This document shows, in pieces, positions 1-11,454 of a stretch of 60,000 nt of DNA. Source of the DNA: Cristatella mucedo (taxonomy: Eukaryota; Bryozoa; Phylactolaemata; Cristatellidae); NCBI GenBank assembly GCA_009760855.2, contig WPIO01000109.1, positions 1,080,501 through 1,140,500 on the forward strand, given 5' to 3'. A program made the translations under genes and the position numbers. Every line of letters starts with the position of its first letter. Position 1 is the stretch's first letter. Under the pieces are notes generated by a model that worked only from the letters and a program-made list of their open reading frames with translations, was not told the origin of the DNA and did no database searches.

Positions 1-774
1 TCAAATCTGCCTATTTTCAGCTTCATAACATTGCTAAAATTAGGGCTCATTTAGATAAGGATACCACGTCCAAGTTGGACCATGCAATCGTGACATCCCG
101 TCTCGACTTCTGCAACTCACTGCTTACTGGCCTACCAGCATGTGCGATCAGGTGATTGCAGCTGGCGCAAAACTCTGCAGCTAGGCTTGTCTGTCGTGAG
201 CGTCGCAGTTGCCACATTACTCCACTTCTCGCAGACCTGCACTGGCTACCAGTGAGGCAACGGATTGACTTCAAGGTTTTGTAGCTCACTTTTAGGTCTC
301 TTCATTCTATGGCTCCAGCCTATCTTTCAGATATACTACCCCATCAGGCCAAGCATCGTACCACCCGTTTTTCGGAATCCAACAGTCTGGAAATACCTCA
401 TACGAACCTTAAATCCTTTGGAGACCGTGCATTTAGCTCGTATCCTCCCAAAGCCTGGAACTTCCTCCCGACCTGCGTCAGAACATCCCCTGACCTGACC
501 ACATTTAAAAGAAACTTAAAAACACACCTATTTAGGACAGCATTTAGTGGGTCCCTGTGATTCGTCCTTGATGTGCTTATGTGTGCTGACACCGTGCATG
601 CTGCCACTAACCACATTTGCATGCTGACCCTGTGCATGTCACACCTAACCATATTATTCATTTCGTTTGTTTTTCAAGCATGATTTTACTTACTATTCTC
701 TTGCATATCACTTTGCAGCAAATGTAAAGCGCCTAGAAAGAGATTCAGTTCTCTGAGGGTGCTTTATCAAGTGC

Positions 775-804
<30 letters not shown>
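1..804 (+). mobile_element. CR1/L2-like LINE, 3' portion (cut by window edge)
   Basis: This is the C-terminal part of a non-LTR retrotransposon ORF2 and its 3' UTR. It enters at the window edge just downstream of the reverse transcriptase core. The coding part matches the copies at 15081-15950 and 33005-34075 almost base for base, but it has in-frame stops, for example TGA at 152-154 and TAG at 282-284. The 3' UTR holds the GCATGCTGAC / CACTAACCA repeats typical of this family, then the terminal stem-loop (about 727-765) and an (ATT)n tail at 778-804. It is a dead but fairly young copy. Confidence 0.85.
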
Positions 805-806
<2 letters not shown>

Positions 807-2035
807 GGCCTCTGTAGCCAGAGACTAACTGTAGCTCTTATTAAATTTATGTAAATTTTATTAAATTATTAAATATTCACTGAAGTGCGGATTAAGTTTA
901 CTTGTTAAGGCACATTAGCAAGCCGAGCACAATTGCAGTACTAGTTATCTCTCTCAATGCATGAAGGATCGGTGGTGATATACTGAGTATCTCATTACCT
1001 TCAGACGACCGAATCTGTGACTGCTCTACACTCTAAGAAGTCTGGCCTGTCCGTAGGACACAAAATGTAGCGTTAAATCTTGCCAGAAAAAAATGCCACC
1101 ACTATGTCAGTACGTTTGAAGTATTTGTGATTTCAATGCCAGATTGGAGAAGGCGATAGCACCTTCCAACCAACTAATGACAGACAGAAGATCCGAGTAC
1201 CAGTTACTGGGTATTTGCTTGTAAGCCAGTCAGTCATCCATAACTTATGAACGATAGGATTTGCAATAAATTGAAAACAGAAGTGACTGTTGATAAGAAG
1301 TACATATACAAAAGTAAATGGTAGGTCTAAACTGTAACACATTCGTCTGATAATAATGTGAATGGAAAAAACTTGCAGCCATACTAATAACTCAAAACTT
1401 ATGTTGCACTTGCTTAGTGATTAAAAATGGTGTGACGCTTCTCAAGAGGTCTCGAAAGTTATGAAAATGTAGGACGTGCAATCCATCATAAAATTGTAAC
1501 TCGGTGTGGATCGACATATCTCACGGCACTATGCTACTAAACAAGTCATCATTGGCAATATTGTGCACGGATTGTAAGCAAAGGTCATGGAATTCATATT
1601 TCAATGCACTCGAGGACAGTTTACAAGATCAGGGCATTCCAGACTCATCAGAATATGATAATAATGCAATTTAAAAAAAGCAATACAGCGTGACTGACTG
1701 GAGGAATCCCAAGCAGCTGCTGGCATTCAGAGCCATGGTACATGGCTCCTGGGAAATACAAATCGTAAGAGCACGTACGTTTGCATAGACGACTGCTCAT
1801 ACCCTGCATGTCACAATTACTACATACATATGCTTAAAAAAACAGCAGCATGTTACAAACATTCACAAGCTACAGCTAGGTCAGCAACAATGTTTTCATA
1901 ACAAAAATAAAATGTAAAGTAAAGGGTAAAGTCACGAAATACAAAGAATGTACATCAAGTCTGCTATCACTTAAGAGTAGTGGCTAAATTATATGAATGG
2001 GTAGCACATAAGACGTGAGGTATTTCATGGCAACT
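805..2035. other. Unassigned, no gene recognised
   Basis: AT-rich sequence with no long open frame, no convincing exon and no repeat that I could match elsewhere in the window. The open frame at 1133-1342 (minus) is short and resembles nothing I know. Confidence 0.5.
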
Positions 2036-2036
2036 G

Positions 2037-2670
2037 ATTACGAGCCGTTATAAAGCTCTTGGCAGGAAGTTGAAGCAGCAGTTAATATATTGCATGCCAA
2101 GCCGGAGGATTATTTTTCAACCTAATGGATTCAGCACAGTATAATGTATCTCCATCGGTAATTCCACGAAGCCATAAACATTATGTTGGGAGTTATTCAG
2201 GAAAGGTTAGCACAGACTGTTCATGGCCTAAGCAGGTTTCTGTACATATTCGGTGGCCAGCAGACTTCATCTTAGCCAGCAAAAGACAAACTGGGGAACA
2301 TAGAAGAGTCAGGAGAGCAGTTCAAGTAGTGAGTAGTGTAAAAGTATCAGCTCAGGACCACTGAAAAAGATGAGCTATAGTCGGAAGCTGGAGAGTAGTT
2401 GTCTTTGCGTATGAATTGTGGAAGCAAGTTGCACAGTCTAAGACCTGAAGAGCTACATTTTCAGTAGCTAATGATCTTTACAGACTTTTAAGCCTGCAAG
2501 CACGCAAGGGAAATTGGACAATTAGATGATTGGGAAAGCACTTGAGATGAAAAGTTCGTTAAGGGAGCTGAATACGAGCCGTCCTAGAGCTCTTGGCAAG
2601 CAGCTTAACCAGCAGTTCCTGTATCGCATTCCCACTCGAAGGTTTATGTTTCAGCCTATGACAATTCAGC
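2037..2670 (+). repeat. Two diverged ~95-bp direct repeats flanking repeat R1
   Basis: The segments at 2037-2130 and 2571-2670 are alike. Both contain TACGAGCCGT, AGCTCTTGGCA, GCAGCAGTT or CAGCAGTT, and a GAGGATTAT or GAAGGTTTAT block ending in TTTCA(A/G)CCTA. They lie 534 bp apart and enclose the R1 copy at 2135-2520. They could be short terminal repeats of one element or a simple segmental duplication; no coding content separates these options. Confidence 0.55.
2135..2520 (+). repeat. Dispersed repeat family R1, copy 1
   Basis: About 385 bp that also occurs at 10500-10740 (+), 50755-51110 (+) and, reversed, at 17975-18175. Shared landmarks in order are GTATCTC, CCACNNNGCCATAAA, GCACACTCANGGCCTAAGCA, AGTCAGGAG, GTAGTGAGTAGCATGGAAGTA, CTCAGGACCACTGAAAA and GGAGAGTAGTTGTC. 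No copy encodes a conserved protein. It may be a non-autonomous element or satellite-derived; I do not recognise it. Confidence 0.65.
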
Positions 2671-2679
2671 CTATTCACA

Positions 2680-3790
2680 ATGAAGGCTAGCACAAACCCT
2701 GGTTCCACACACTAGCCATATCATGTGCATACTCTAGAAATGTATGCACCAATGCAGTTTCCTGCAAAAATCGGTTGTTATTTAGCCCCTCTTGAAATAT
2801 TTCGGATCATAGCCATCCGAAAAGTGCCAGCACTGCTTAATGAGAAGGGCAAAGTTAAGCATAAAGCAAAGCTCAAAACAATTTAAACAAACCTTACGGA
2901 AACTTGACAAATCACTGCCGATGCGAATGAGGACGAGACTGTTGAAGCACAAAGGGCTGATTGAGCATGGTTAAATGGCGCCTGCACGACAAGCTAGCAG
3001 TGACGTCATACATCAGCTCACTTCCATTTCCGGTGAACGCTGTGACTCAGCATCCCAAATGTGTCAAATAGTCCATACAATGACAGCAAGAATCCATGCT
3101 ATGGATAAACTTTCGGCCCAGATTCGCATGCAGTGTGGCAGGACAGGAACGAGCAGCTAGTCATTTAGTCGTGGTCAACAGAATAGGTTTCGAAAAAAAC
3201 GAGCCCCAGGTCGAAAGAGATTCCTACGCCGGTCACACAGGATGAGCCGATTAGCACAGCGTGGTACCTTGGTTGCTGTACGCTGGGCTCAAACTATTCT
3301 GCTATAGCTCTCAGCTCCTTAGATGAATTGGGGGTCAAATAGGTCAAAGTAAGATAGGAGTATTAACAAAATAATTTGGCTGTACGAACATCACCCCTTG
3401 TGTTATCCCCCCTTGGCTATAGTAACAGCAGACAGCAAGCAATGCAGAAGACTGGAGCTTGCGACTGAAGATACTAGAGCTAGTGTTACAATCACCCAGT
3501 ACGAAGGCTAGCTTGCTCTACGTGTCCATTCGTGTATATTCAATCTGCAAAAACATTATCAGGAACGAAACATGTCTCTTCTGGTTCATTAGAGAGCAAG
3601 CCTTGGCTGACCATTTGCATAGGCTTGCCATAGCAAGCACACAGCAATTCAGGTTTTCAGATGGGATAGCTTTGGACAAAGTCACTCAATAAAGCTGCAC
3701 TTATGATTTATCAATGCAATTAAGGCTATTCTGAGAAGAGCCGTTCATTCGATGGGAACTTCCGTCTTCTTCAGGTCAGCATATGTGTAT
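2680..3790. other. Unassigned, no gene recognised
   Basis: Several short open frames (for example 2975-3160 and 3459-3692) have no recognisable domain and no splice-compatible partners. No repeat was matched. Confidence 0.45.
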
Positions 3791-3795
3791 GGTGC

Positions 3796-3925
3796 ATGTT
3801 CGTACGACCGAGGTCGTAGGTTAGAACCCCTCCGTGAGAAAACCTTAATTTCGTATGGCCAGTTTTGGTGACAGCTGCTAATGGTTCTCTGCCACTAAAA
3901 AAATGAGGCTGTTTAATAAGCTTAG
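3796..3925 (+). mobile_element. tRNA-derived SINE-A, 5'-truncated copy
   Basis: Matches the SINE-A copies at 46838-47007, 48676-48840, 49806-49980 and (minus) 57458-57635. It has the ACGACCGAGGTCGTAGG block, a B-box-like GGTTAGAACCC, a GACAGCTGCTAATGGTTCT segment and the 3' terminus AATGAGGCTGTTTAATAAGC. The A box is not clear, so the tRNA head is incomplete. Confidence 0.65.
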
Positions 3926-5660
3926 ATCTAATCACTTATAGCGATTGCTATTTTTCATAGTGTGCAGTGGTCTCTCAATTTGGATATTACCTCGACATTA
4001 ATCTTGTCGCAAGGATACATCCAATTGTTATTACACCTTTTTGGCCATTTTCCCCAAACTCCGGTTTCTTTTTTGTGCATGACCGTGATGGTGAGTGTGA
4101 ATGCTATTGACTTTTGCATGTTTAGGCAAACGAGTCTGTGGGTAGGTAGGTGGGTGTGCTTGCATGAATATGCAGATGCATATATCTTATAGGTCATCCA
4201 TGTACAGCTGTAGTTGTAGGTGTGTGATAGTTATATTTGGTTTGTGTGTGTGTGTGTGTTTGTGCTCCAAAATTTGTACAACCTACTTTCTCATGCATGT
4301 GCAAGCATTTTAACGTCAGCTTTACTTAAAGTAAGCATTTGACTGACATGTTAGCAAACCCAAAGGTTAGCATGCCTTTATAACAACCAAATATAGTACT
4401 GTTGCTAATAGTTTCTATAAACTGCGATATTGTTTTTGTTTAGGATTGCATTGATGCCTATATATGCTTTCGTTCTTCGTATACGTGTGTCTTGTTGTGT
4501 TTGTGTGTATATGCATTTCTGCAGGCGCGTTTTTACGCATGTGTGTGGGTTTGAGCAGGTTGAGGTACGTTATGTGTGCTAATGTGCATGCATTTGCTCA
4601 TCTTTGTCTGTGTGCATGTGCATATTTGTGTGTTCAATTTCGTGTGCGTACCTGTTTGTGTGTGTGCACATGTGTGCATGTGTGTGTGGGGAGTGTTCGT
4701 GGTTTTGGTGTGAGGAATGGCCTGTCTTATTACCTAATGGTGCTTTCAATAGGGACACTCATCATTGCACTAATGGAAGATGGTGGGCCGACACATCGAT
4801 GATGAGGGCCACATTAATCCATCGCACTGGGAGCATTTCATTTATCAGCTGTGGGTTATATGTGTCTCTATCTGGGATTTCCTTTGCATAGGTTCTTCAA
4901 CCCTAAGGCTGGTTCATTAACACCGATTTTATATAGAGCTCTACTTTTGAATCTTTGCTTACTTTAGGAATCTCTGCATACATTTAAAGTTCCCTTCAAT
5001 TAATTGACTGTCGAACATTTGCAACAATAAATAATGCATAGATATGTAATACGCTCATGCTATTCTCATAGGTATGGAGCATCGGTCATTTCCTGATGCA
5101 GTACTGCAGTCGCATCTATATAGCCCTCAACCGTTGCTTTCTGTACTGACCAATACTCACCTGCCGATTTATATATATTTAGATATATGACGGAGCATCC
5201 AACCAGCAGTATTCCCAAACGTACCGCATGAACTTCAGCTGCCAGCACGTGGTGGTTTATTTTCATGAGCAATGGTGATGGTCTTGTAATATGCCATTGG
5301 CAAAGTATGGCAGACAGGTCTCGAGTGTGGTGAACCTTTTTTAGCTGTCAGATACTAACATGCAAGCACAAACGTGTTGGCTTGCTTTTGAAGCGATCGT
5401 ATTTCAGTCTACGGCTCACATATTATATTACGTTTTATATGTATTATAATATCAATAGGTCGTTTGTAGAGCCGCCTAAGAGTTGTAAATAGTTATTTAG
5501 GAGCCTACCGAATCTCTCATAGAGAAGCTATAATCAAGGTTTAATGTCGACCCGAGTATTGTGCTTATAGAAGCATGCAAATACCTACCGTAAACATAAC
5601 GCTTAGATCAGTATGTAAAAGCTTCATGGCTACTCACAGAATCATGTACATGCATGCAGG
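3926..5660. other. Unassigned, with TG-rich low-complexity stretches
   Basis: A short pure (TG)n run lies at about 4242-4262, and an imperfect TG/TGCATG-rich stretch covers about 4480-4690. The cysteine- and valine-rich open frames there come from the repeat and are not genes. Nothing else was recognised. Confidence 0.6.
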
Positions 5661-5663
5661 CAA

Positions 5664-5870
5664 TGGTAGCAGGACAAATACAGATATGGGCCAATTGCCC
5701 TCAGCAAAGGCCACACCAGCTAGCCATGATCAGGGCTGATCAGAGCTTGATCATGAAGAGTGGCCAGTAGAATTAAGATTAGTATGTATGATAGCTCTCC
5801 CAGCCAATGGTAATCATTTAGGACTACTGTATATCTATCGGACACATTAGTTGCTCGTTCTTTGTCGGTA
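5664..5870 (+). repeat. Candidate 5' LTR of copia-like element
   Basis: It begins TGG and resembles 7664-7870 at an offset of exactly 2000 bp. Shared blocks include AAGGCCACAC, the TGATCAG...TCAGAGCTTGATCAT core, AATTAAGATTAGTA versus ATTAAAATTAGTA, and GCCAATGGTAATCATTTA versus GCCAATAGTGATCATTTA. It lies just upstream of a copia-type gag, where a 5' LTR should be. The right edge is unclear, because similarity fades near 5860 while gag begins at 5978. A TGG-starting stretch at 5950 could be part of a primer-binding site. Confidence 0.5.
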
Positions 5871-5977
5871 TTTTTTACGGTCCGCGTTCTGTTTGTCGTC
5901 AGCTTTGATAAAGTACAGCACATTTTTAGACCAGTGACTGGTGAACAACTTCACGACAGAACTGTGTCTCACAGTTT

Positions 5978-7500
5978 ATGAATCCAACGTACACTGGTAT
6001 CGTTGCCTTGGAGAAGCTTATGGGTAAGAATCGGCAGCTGTGGAGTACTCGGGCGAAGTGCTATTTGATTTTGAACTACCTTTGGCTGTCGTAAACTGGG
6101 CGACTAGAGACGGTCCGTGGATGTCGCATCTCTTATCCGTCAGAGCTGCAAGAAAGAAGATGATGATAAAGCACAGGAAGAGTTTGACCGGCGCTCGGCA
6201 GAGGCTTTGTCTGTGCTGGTCGTGGCTGTCATTAATTCTGTGCATGTGAGCTCAGGTATTGGAGCGATGGCAATGGCTTTGGTTTGCTTGGCAGAAGTTG
6301 GTTGCCATATAAGCTTCAAGAATGCTAATGAGTAAGCTAATCATACATCAAAAGCTTGCATCTATCCGGATGTCAGCAGGTGACGATGTCCAAAACTATG
6401 CCAGCGAAATGAAATCCATTGCAAATATGCTTCCTGCCGAAGTAGGCACTATACCAGAGGAATAGATAGTCGTCAGCTAGTATAATGGGCTACTGGAGTG
6501 GCTGCAGCTCTTCTAATCACCCTTGAGGGAAGGGACATGCACGACTTAAACGCTTGGCTTTGTTCAAAGTATGCTGATGCATGAACGTTTGAGGCGGCAA
6601 AATCGGCCATCCCTTGACGAGAGCATGAGAGTGGTGGCTCTTGTGGCTTCGAATGAAGCCTGGAAAGCTAGAAAAGCAGCTTTGGCTACTACTGATGATA
6701 AGCAGCACACTTTCAAGTTAATTGGTAAGTGCCACTACTGTTTGGTAGTAGGCCACAAGGCCTCACAATGTTAGAAAAGAAAATGAGACGAAACTGCAAA
6801 ATCGTAGGCCAATACAATGACTACGGACTCCTTCGTTTTCACTGCCGACTCAACTGCCTGCCAGTTTCAATCACAGCTGGAACGGCTGATCAATTCTGGA
6901 GCCATGCAACGAGCCCGAGCTCTTCACGTACTGTGAAAAAATTCCTCGAAGCCTCGTGGCTGGTGCCGGAGAAGTATTTGAAGCGACCTGCATGGGTATG
7001 GTGCTTGTTCAGGTGCATGTAGGTTCTGCATTGTGGGGTGCCAGATTTCGAGATGTTTGGCTCTTACCCAACTTGCCAAGAAGCTTTTTTCCTTAAAGCC
7101 AATTCATCGTAAAAGGATATAAAGTCTAGTTTGACAGTGATTATGTGTCTTTCACCAATCTCGGGTCAACGGACGTGGCTGCAGCTGGTGTAAGAAAAGA
7201 GAGACTTTTCTATCTGCTAGGTAATTCTATGAGATAGCAAACAGTATCGGCTGCTCACGCATGCAAATCAGACGAATCTTTTCAGCTTTGGCACCAGCAA
7301 TACGGCCATATTTCAGGTGGGAGCCTGGATATGCTGCAGACCCAAGTTTTGTTGACTATTCTTCCACTCTAACCACATAGCCCTCAGCTTCTGGCAAGCC
7401 AACCCTAACGAAAGCAGCATGCTAACCCTGTCCCAAAGGTCCGAGGAAAATATTGCACATTTCCTGACGAAACCTCTGCTGAAACACTAATGCACAGTTG
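5978..7500 (+). pseudogene. Ty1/copia-type gag-pol remnant, internally deleted and frameshifted
   Basis: This is the polyprotein of a copia-type LTR retrotransposon, broken by stops and frame changes. The segments come in canonical order. A gag N-terminus starts at ATG 5978 and contains LEKLMGK...LWSTRAKCYLI. The gag core (UBN2-like) follows at 6117-6335 and 6352-6600. A CCHC zinc knuckle (C-x2-C-x4-H-x4-C) lies at 6730-6771. A protease-like NSGA motif is near 6892. The pre-integrase region ends in LWHQQYGHISGGSLDML near 7280-7330. The next recognisable piece, near 7443-7490, is IAHFLTKPLLKH, which resembles the end of copia RNase H. The integrase core and reverse transcriptase are therefore missing, so this is an internally deleted copy. 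It must have been dependent on another element or is simply dead. Confidence 0.8.
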
Positions 7501-7663
7501 AAGCCACCCCTGTTGGACTTTGCCCACCCACGTGACTAGCACTGGCTGATCAGAAAAGGTCACTGTTGGCTGAATCAGTTTCACAGCCATTGTGCCAGAG
7601 GATTTCACATTGACTTGCAGTAAATCACTGACTGACTCAGGTTACCGGCCATTTTCGAAGGGG

Positions 7664-7870
7664 TGGACCACTGCTGATTGGCTACTCCTAGACCAACAGG
7701 CCTCTTATAAGGCCACACAGGCTATGGATGATCAGAACTAATCAGAGCTTGATCATTAATAGTAACCAATTGTATTAAAATTAGTAAGCATGATTACTCG
7801 CTCGGCCAATAGTGATCATTTATTTATTTGATTATTTGATACAGATTTGATACATTGGGATCTATCAGGA
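7664..7870 (+). repeat. Candidate 3' LTR of copia-like element
   Basis: It starts TGG immediately after a purine-rich CGAAGGGG at 7656-7663, which is what a polypurine tract looks like. It is the 2000-bp-offset partner of 5664-5870 and lies about 170 bp after the RNase H-like C-terminus. Divergence from the 5' copy is high (many substitutions and indels), so the insertion is old. The right edge runs into repeat R2a. Confidence 0.5.
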
Positions 7871-8640
7871 TTGGTCTCGCATGTCTCTCTCGAAAGATAG
7901 TCTCTTTCTCAAGCAAGCTATGCTGCACATCAAAACTTGGTGGCATGTTTTTGGACTAAATCCTTGTGACTTTGTATCTTTGTTAACTTTATTGAAACCC
8001 TAGACTGATGGAGATCTTTGCATGCATACCCTGTGTCTGTCAATTGTACCTAAGTTCTTCTTTTTATCATTGAGCATGCTACTGCCAACCATTCGAACGC
8101 GATATTTTCAAATCATACGCAGAGTGCCTAGAAATAGTCAGTTCTCTATAAGCACTAGCCACATGACCTAACCTTAGCAAGAATCTCTCTAATATTACAT
8201 TCTGGTAGGTTAAAACGACATTAAAGATGGCTGTTCTAGCAAAGCACCTCAAGAACTATGATTGCAATAGCGAACTGTCAGAGAGCCAGGAATAGTGAAC
8301 TTGGTCCTATCTTCAACAAAGGACTGAGGATCCAAAATTCTGCTAAATAAACCTGAGCTCAAAACTTCCAAATACGGGCAAAATAATTCTGTTATTGCAG
8401 CTAGAATACAAGCTTGGCAAACGTCAGTTTGTGTTGTGGAGAGAGGTTCTAAGTAAGAACCGTTGCACGATAGGACGAAGAGGACCTAATGCCTACTTTG
8501 GAAAAACCACTAAACATTGGCTTTGGCGCCTGCAAGCCGAGCGACCAAGCAGCAACAAAAGAGCTACTGCTGTAGCTGGAGAACAAGCAGGCTGCAGCTG
8601 GCACCAGATCTGCAAGGTCAGTGGGATGGGCCGTCACACA
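7865..8640 (+). repeat. Repeat R2a, copy 1 (contains an old LINE 3' tip)
   Basis: Collinear with 12378-13165 at an offset of about 4515 bp. Shared landmarks are CTCTCGAAAGATAG, GTTAACTTNATTGAAC, the LINE-like 3' UTR with ATTGAGCATGCTACTGC and GCCTAGAAATAG, then GACTGAGGATCNAAAATTC and GAGAACAAGCAG...TCTGCAAGGTCA. The LINE-related part is about 7900-8160. The rest is unclassified. The open frames inside are unrelated between copies, which argues against coding. Confidence 0.6.
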
Positions 8641-8721
8641 AGGGCTAAAGGGAGCTCACTCCAACTAGCCTACTTGGCTTGCTGCACGTTTACAGCTGGG
8701 ATCTGCATCCAGCAAAATCTT

Positions 8722-8850
8722 TGAAAACGGCCACTTTTGGTTGGCATAATGCGGAGAGACAACAATTATTAGCCATGACACGATGTATTAGTTAAGTTAA
8801 CGCCTGGTGAGGATCAATATGCGAATGCAGTGTAGCCAAGACTTGAAAAA
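8722..8850 (+). repeat. Repeat R3, copy 1
   Basis: Similar to 10345-10450 and 12062-12190. All three share GAAAACGGC or CCAGCCAC, a TTGGTTGGCATAA-like block, GGGAGAG, GGTG(G)GGATCAATAT and an AAGACTTGA or AAGACTGCC end. Confidence 0.5.
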
Positions 8851-9090
8851 AAAAATTCTCAAACCATTTCAACCTGAAAACTTGCAGGCTTCATTATTTC
8901 ACTTCTTACAGGCTGCACTTCTTTTTTCATATTTTGGTCGGGTCTTGTGACTGCTTCTACCACCCTAAGCTAGTCTCTATCGCTTTTTTGGCATTGCTTA
9001 TCTTTGTCGATGAGGGACATGATCACAGCTTCGAGTGACAGGTGTAACGGTCCTAGAGATGAAATGATCATCTATTCGCAAGCATCGGAA

Positions 9091-9210
9091 TGAGGCACTT
9101 TCGTCATGGCAGCAAGCAGCAGAATGAAAGTGATGACGATTGCGACGTCAGCAGTTCCAGCGGAGATAGCATAAAGAAGAGCCGAGCCAAGAAAAAGCTT
9201 CAATGAAACA
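9091..9210 (+). other. Short open frame with acidic/serine-rich and lysine-rich segments
   Basis: A 38-codon frame starts at the ATG near 9091. It contains ESDDDCDVSSSSGDS followed by a basic KKSRAKKK and ends at TGA. Past the stop the same frame stays open for about 20 more codons. Such composition is common in nuclear proteins, and it could be a pseudogene or exon scrap. No family was recognised and there are no clear splice sites. Confidence 0.15.
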
Positions 9211-10344
9211 TAAAGGCTGCAAAGACGATCTGCGATCGTCTGTTCGATCAGGAGGAGTTGATCTCGATAAACAGCAGCTCAATGTGGAAGACCAGGAGCA
9301 GCTCCTATGGGAAAAGGTGACTGCCATGAGCCATACAGTAGCACTGCCTCCCCCGCGAATCCTTTTCAGGCATACATTCACACCAGTTGCGGCAGCACGT
9401 AATTTACCGAGAAAAGTCCATCATCCTCAATCCTGCCCGATGCTATGGCACTGACCTGCATGTATCCTTGCTTAGCTACAGAAACTTAAATGCAGTTGTC
9501 CCCACAACTTTAGCCATGCATTTTATCTGCACCTTCCCTACTGTGGATGCCCCAGCAGCTGAAACGGTTTTTCTGGACATTTCAGCCTGACTGCATCACT
9601 GAGGTACTCGTTGCACTAGGAGTCTTTCTCTAGCAGGAGCTAACGTGACTCCTGTGGTAGCTTGGCTGGTTAGGCTAGCTCGGCGATCCCCTCTGCTGCA
9701 GCCCTGGCCTGTGAAGAGCAGTGGTAGCTGCTGCAATAGCCGCAGATGCCACTGCAGCACACTAGTAATTCAGAAAATAAACGGAAGCTTCGTCCATTAT
9801 GTATTCCGTATTAGAGACTCAAAAGTTATAGTTTTTATGGAAAGTAAGTACATCGACACTGCTTGACATTCTTCAAAGAACTGCCGAGATTGTGTTGTAG
9901 CTGCGCTGCTCTTCATAAGGCAGAAAAGACATGCATTACTCGATCCGTGGTTTAGACGAAGTGTGTGAAAAGCAGCTTGTCAAGTCAAATCTGTCGTATA
10001 AGAACGAGGTGAACTCATACCACGCAAGCAGTAGCCTAATAGGTAAGCTTTTCTCTTATCTGGGCAGTGGGCCAAACTTTATTAACCACTGCAGGAAGCA
10101 TCCCCACTAGTAATCCCACCATTGATATGCATTTGATCACTGTCGACCTGCTACCTCCATGCAAACGAAGACTTCTGAGGTGGGAGCTAGAAGAAGCTAC
10201 GAACAGTGAGAATGCTATTAATGGCTACGGCTGTGACCCGCAGCTGGCCATGTCTTGCTACAGAAACTACGACGAAGTTGTGCCCCTCAGAGCGGCAGTG
10301 CATTTGATAATTGGCAGCCTGCTAACTGCTAGACGCCAGCCACA

Positions 10345-10450
10345 TTGGTTGGCATAAGGGGAGAGACCAAATATGAAGGCACTGAATAGGGTGCAGTGGA
10401 ATTGACTGGTGGGAATCAATATAAAACACGATGCTGTAAGCTAAGATTGA
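10345..10450 (+). repeat. Repeat R3, copy 2
   Basis: Contains TTGGTTGGCATAAGGGGAGAG and GGTGGGAATCAATAT, matching 8722-8850 closely at its left end and 12062-12190 more loosely. Confidence 0.5.
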
Positions 10451-10499
10451 GAAAAACGAACTTCTTGAAGCAATTTTAACTGCAACACTTGCTAGTGCA

Positions 10500-10740
10500 A
10501 TAAATGTATCTCAGTCTGTAACTCCACATAGCCATACAGTCTATGTAGATGTTACAAAGCAGAGTTGTGCATAGTACGCTCAAAGTCTAAGCAGCTTTCG
10601 GTAGTCGTTAGCTAGCTAACAAACTTCGTCTCACTGAAGGAAAAGAAAGTGGGAAGCTTAGTAGAGTCACAAGACCAGTTGAGGTAGTGAGTAGCATGGA
10701 AGTAGCAGCTCTCTTGTATTTTCTGCACGACTTGTAAGCT
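10500..10740 (+). repeat. Repeat R1, copy 2
   Basis: Shares GTATCTCAGTCTGTAA, CCACATAGCCATA, TAAGCAGCTTTCGGTA and GTAGTGAGTAGCATGGAAGT with the copies at 2135-2520 and 50755-51110. It breaks off after about 240 bp. Confidence 0.6.
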
Positions 10741-11454
10741 ACAGCTGCATCTGCAGCTGCAGCATAATAGTCGTGCAGAAAATAAACTGGAGCCTCTCCT
10801 ATCTTGTATTCGCTTTCGGGAACTGGAAAACAACAGTTTCTATAAAAGCCAGCAAATGGGCACTCCTTGACACTCTTCAATGAGCTGCCGAGATTTGTCG
10901 TAGTAGCGCTGCTCCTAATAAGCCGAACACGACATGCATTTCTCGAACAGCGGCATGGATGAAGCGCATGAAAAGCAACATGTCACGTCACTGCTCTTGA
11001 ACAAGAACGAATTGAAAGCATACTGCGGCAGCAGTAGCCCGACAGGTCAGCTTTTTGTTTGTCTGGGCAGTGTGCCATACTTCATCGATTACTGCAAGCA
11101 GCATTCCTGCACGTTGTCCCTACCATTAAGGCCAGTCATACGATTGATGCTGACCTGTTTCTCCCAGAAGATGACGACTTGAAAGGTAGGAACAGAACCT
11201 GGGTCAGTGAGCAGACTAGCGATTGCTATGGCTGTGACCAGCAGCCGGCCAAGTGTTCATACAGAAACTCAGACGAAGTTTGAGCAGTTACTCCTCTTCT
11301 GTATTTGCAGTCTCCATTGACTCAGCAGTTGGCAATTTTTTCTGCTCAGGCCTCCGTTCCCACAGATTCACTAGCCGAACTTGGACTACGGCTTTCTGTC
11401 AGATATGACCGCCACTCTGCTGCACGAAGCTGGGGTTTTAATGAGTTCACACAT

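Larger units (their letters stand above)
9760..11290 (+). repeat. Repeat R2b: two direct copies ~1003 bp apart
   Basis: Copy 1 is about 9760-10290 and copy 2 about 10765-11290. They are collinear through CAGAAAATAAAC, TGACATTCTTCAA/TGACACTCTTCAA, CTGCCGAGAT, GACATGCATT, GCAGTAGCC...ACAGGTCAGCTTTT/ATAGGTAAGCTTTT, TCTGGGCAGTG, GCTATGGCTGTGACC and CAGAAACT(A/C)(A/C)GACGAAGTT. Neither copy keeps a long common reading frame. An R3 copy and an R1 copy lie between the two. Confidence 0.65.

Noticed and set aside
2125-2364. 79-codon open frame
   Set aside because: Lies in repeat R1, and the frame is not kept in the other three copies.
7341-7440. Search for integrase or reverse transcriptase of the copia element
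   Set aside because: No DDE or YVDD-type motif is visible between the pre-integrase region and the RNase H-like end; only about 100 bp remain there.
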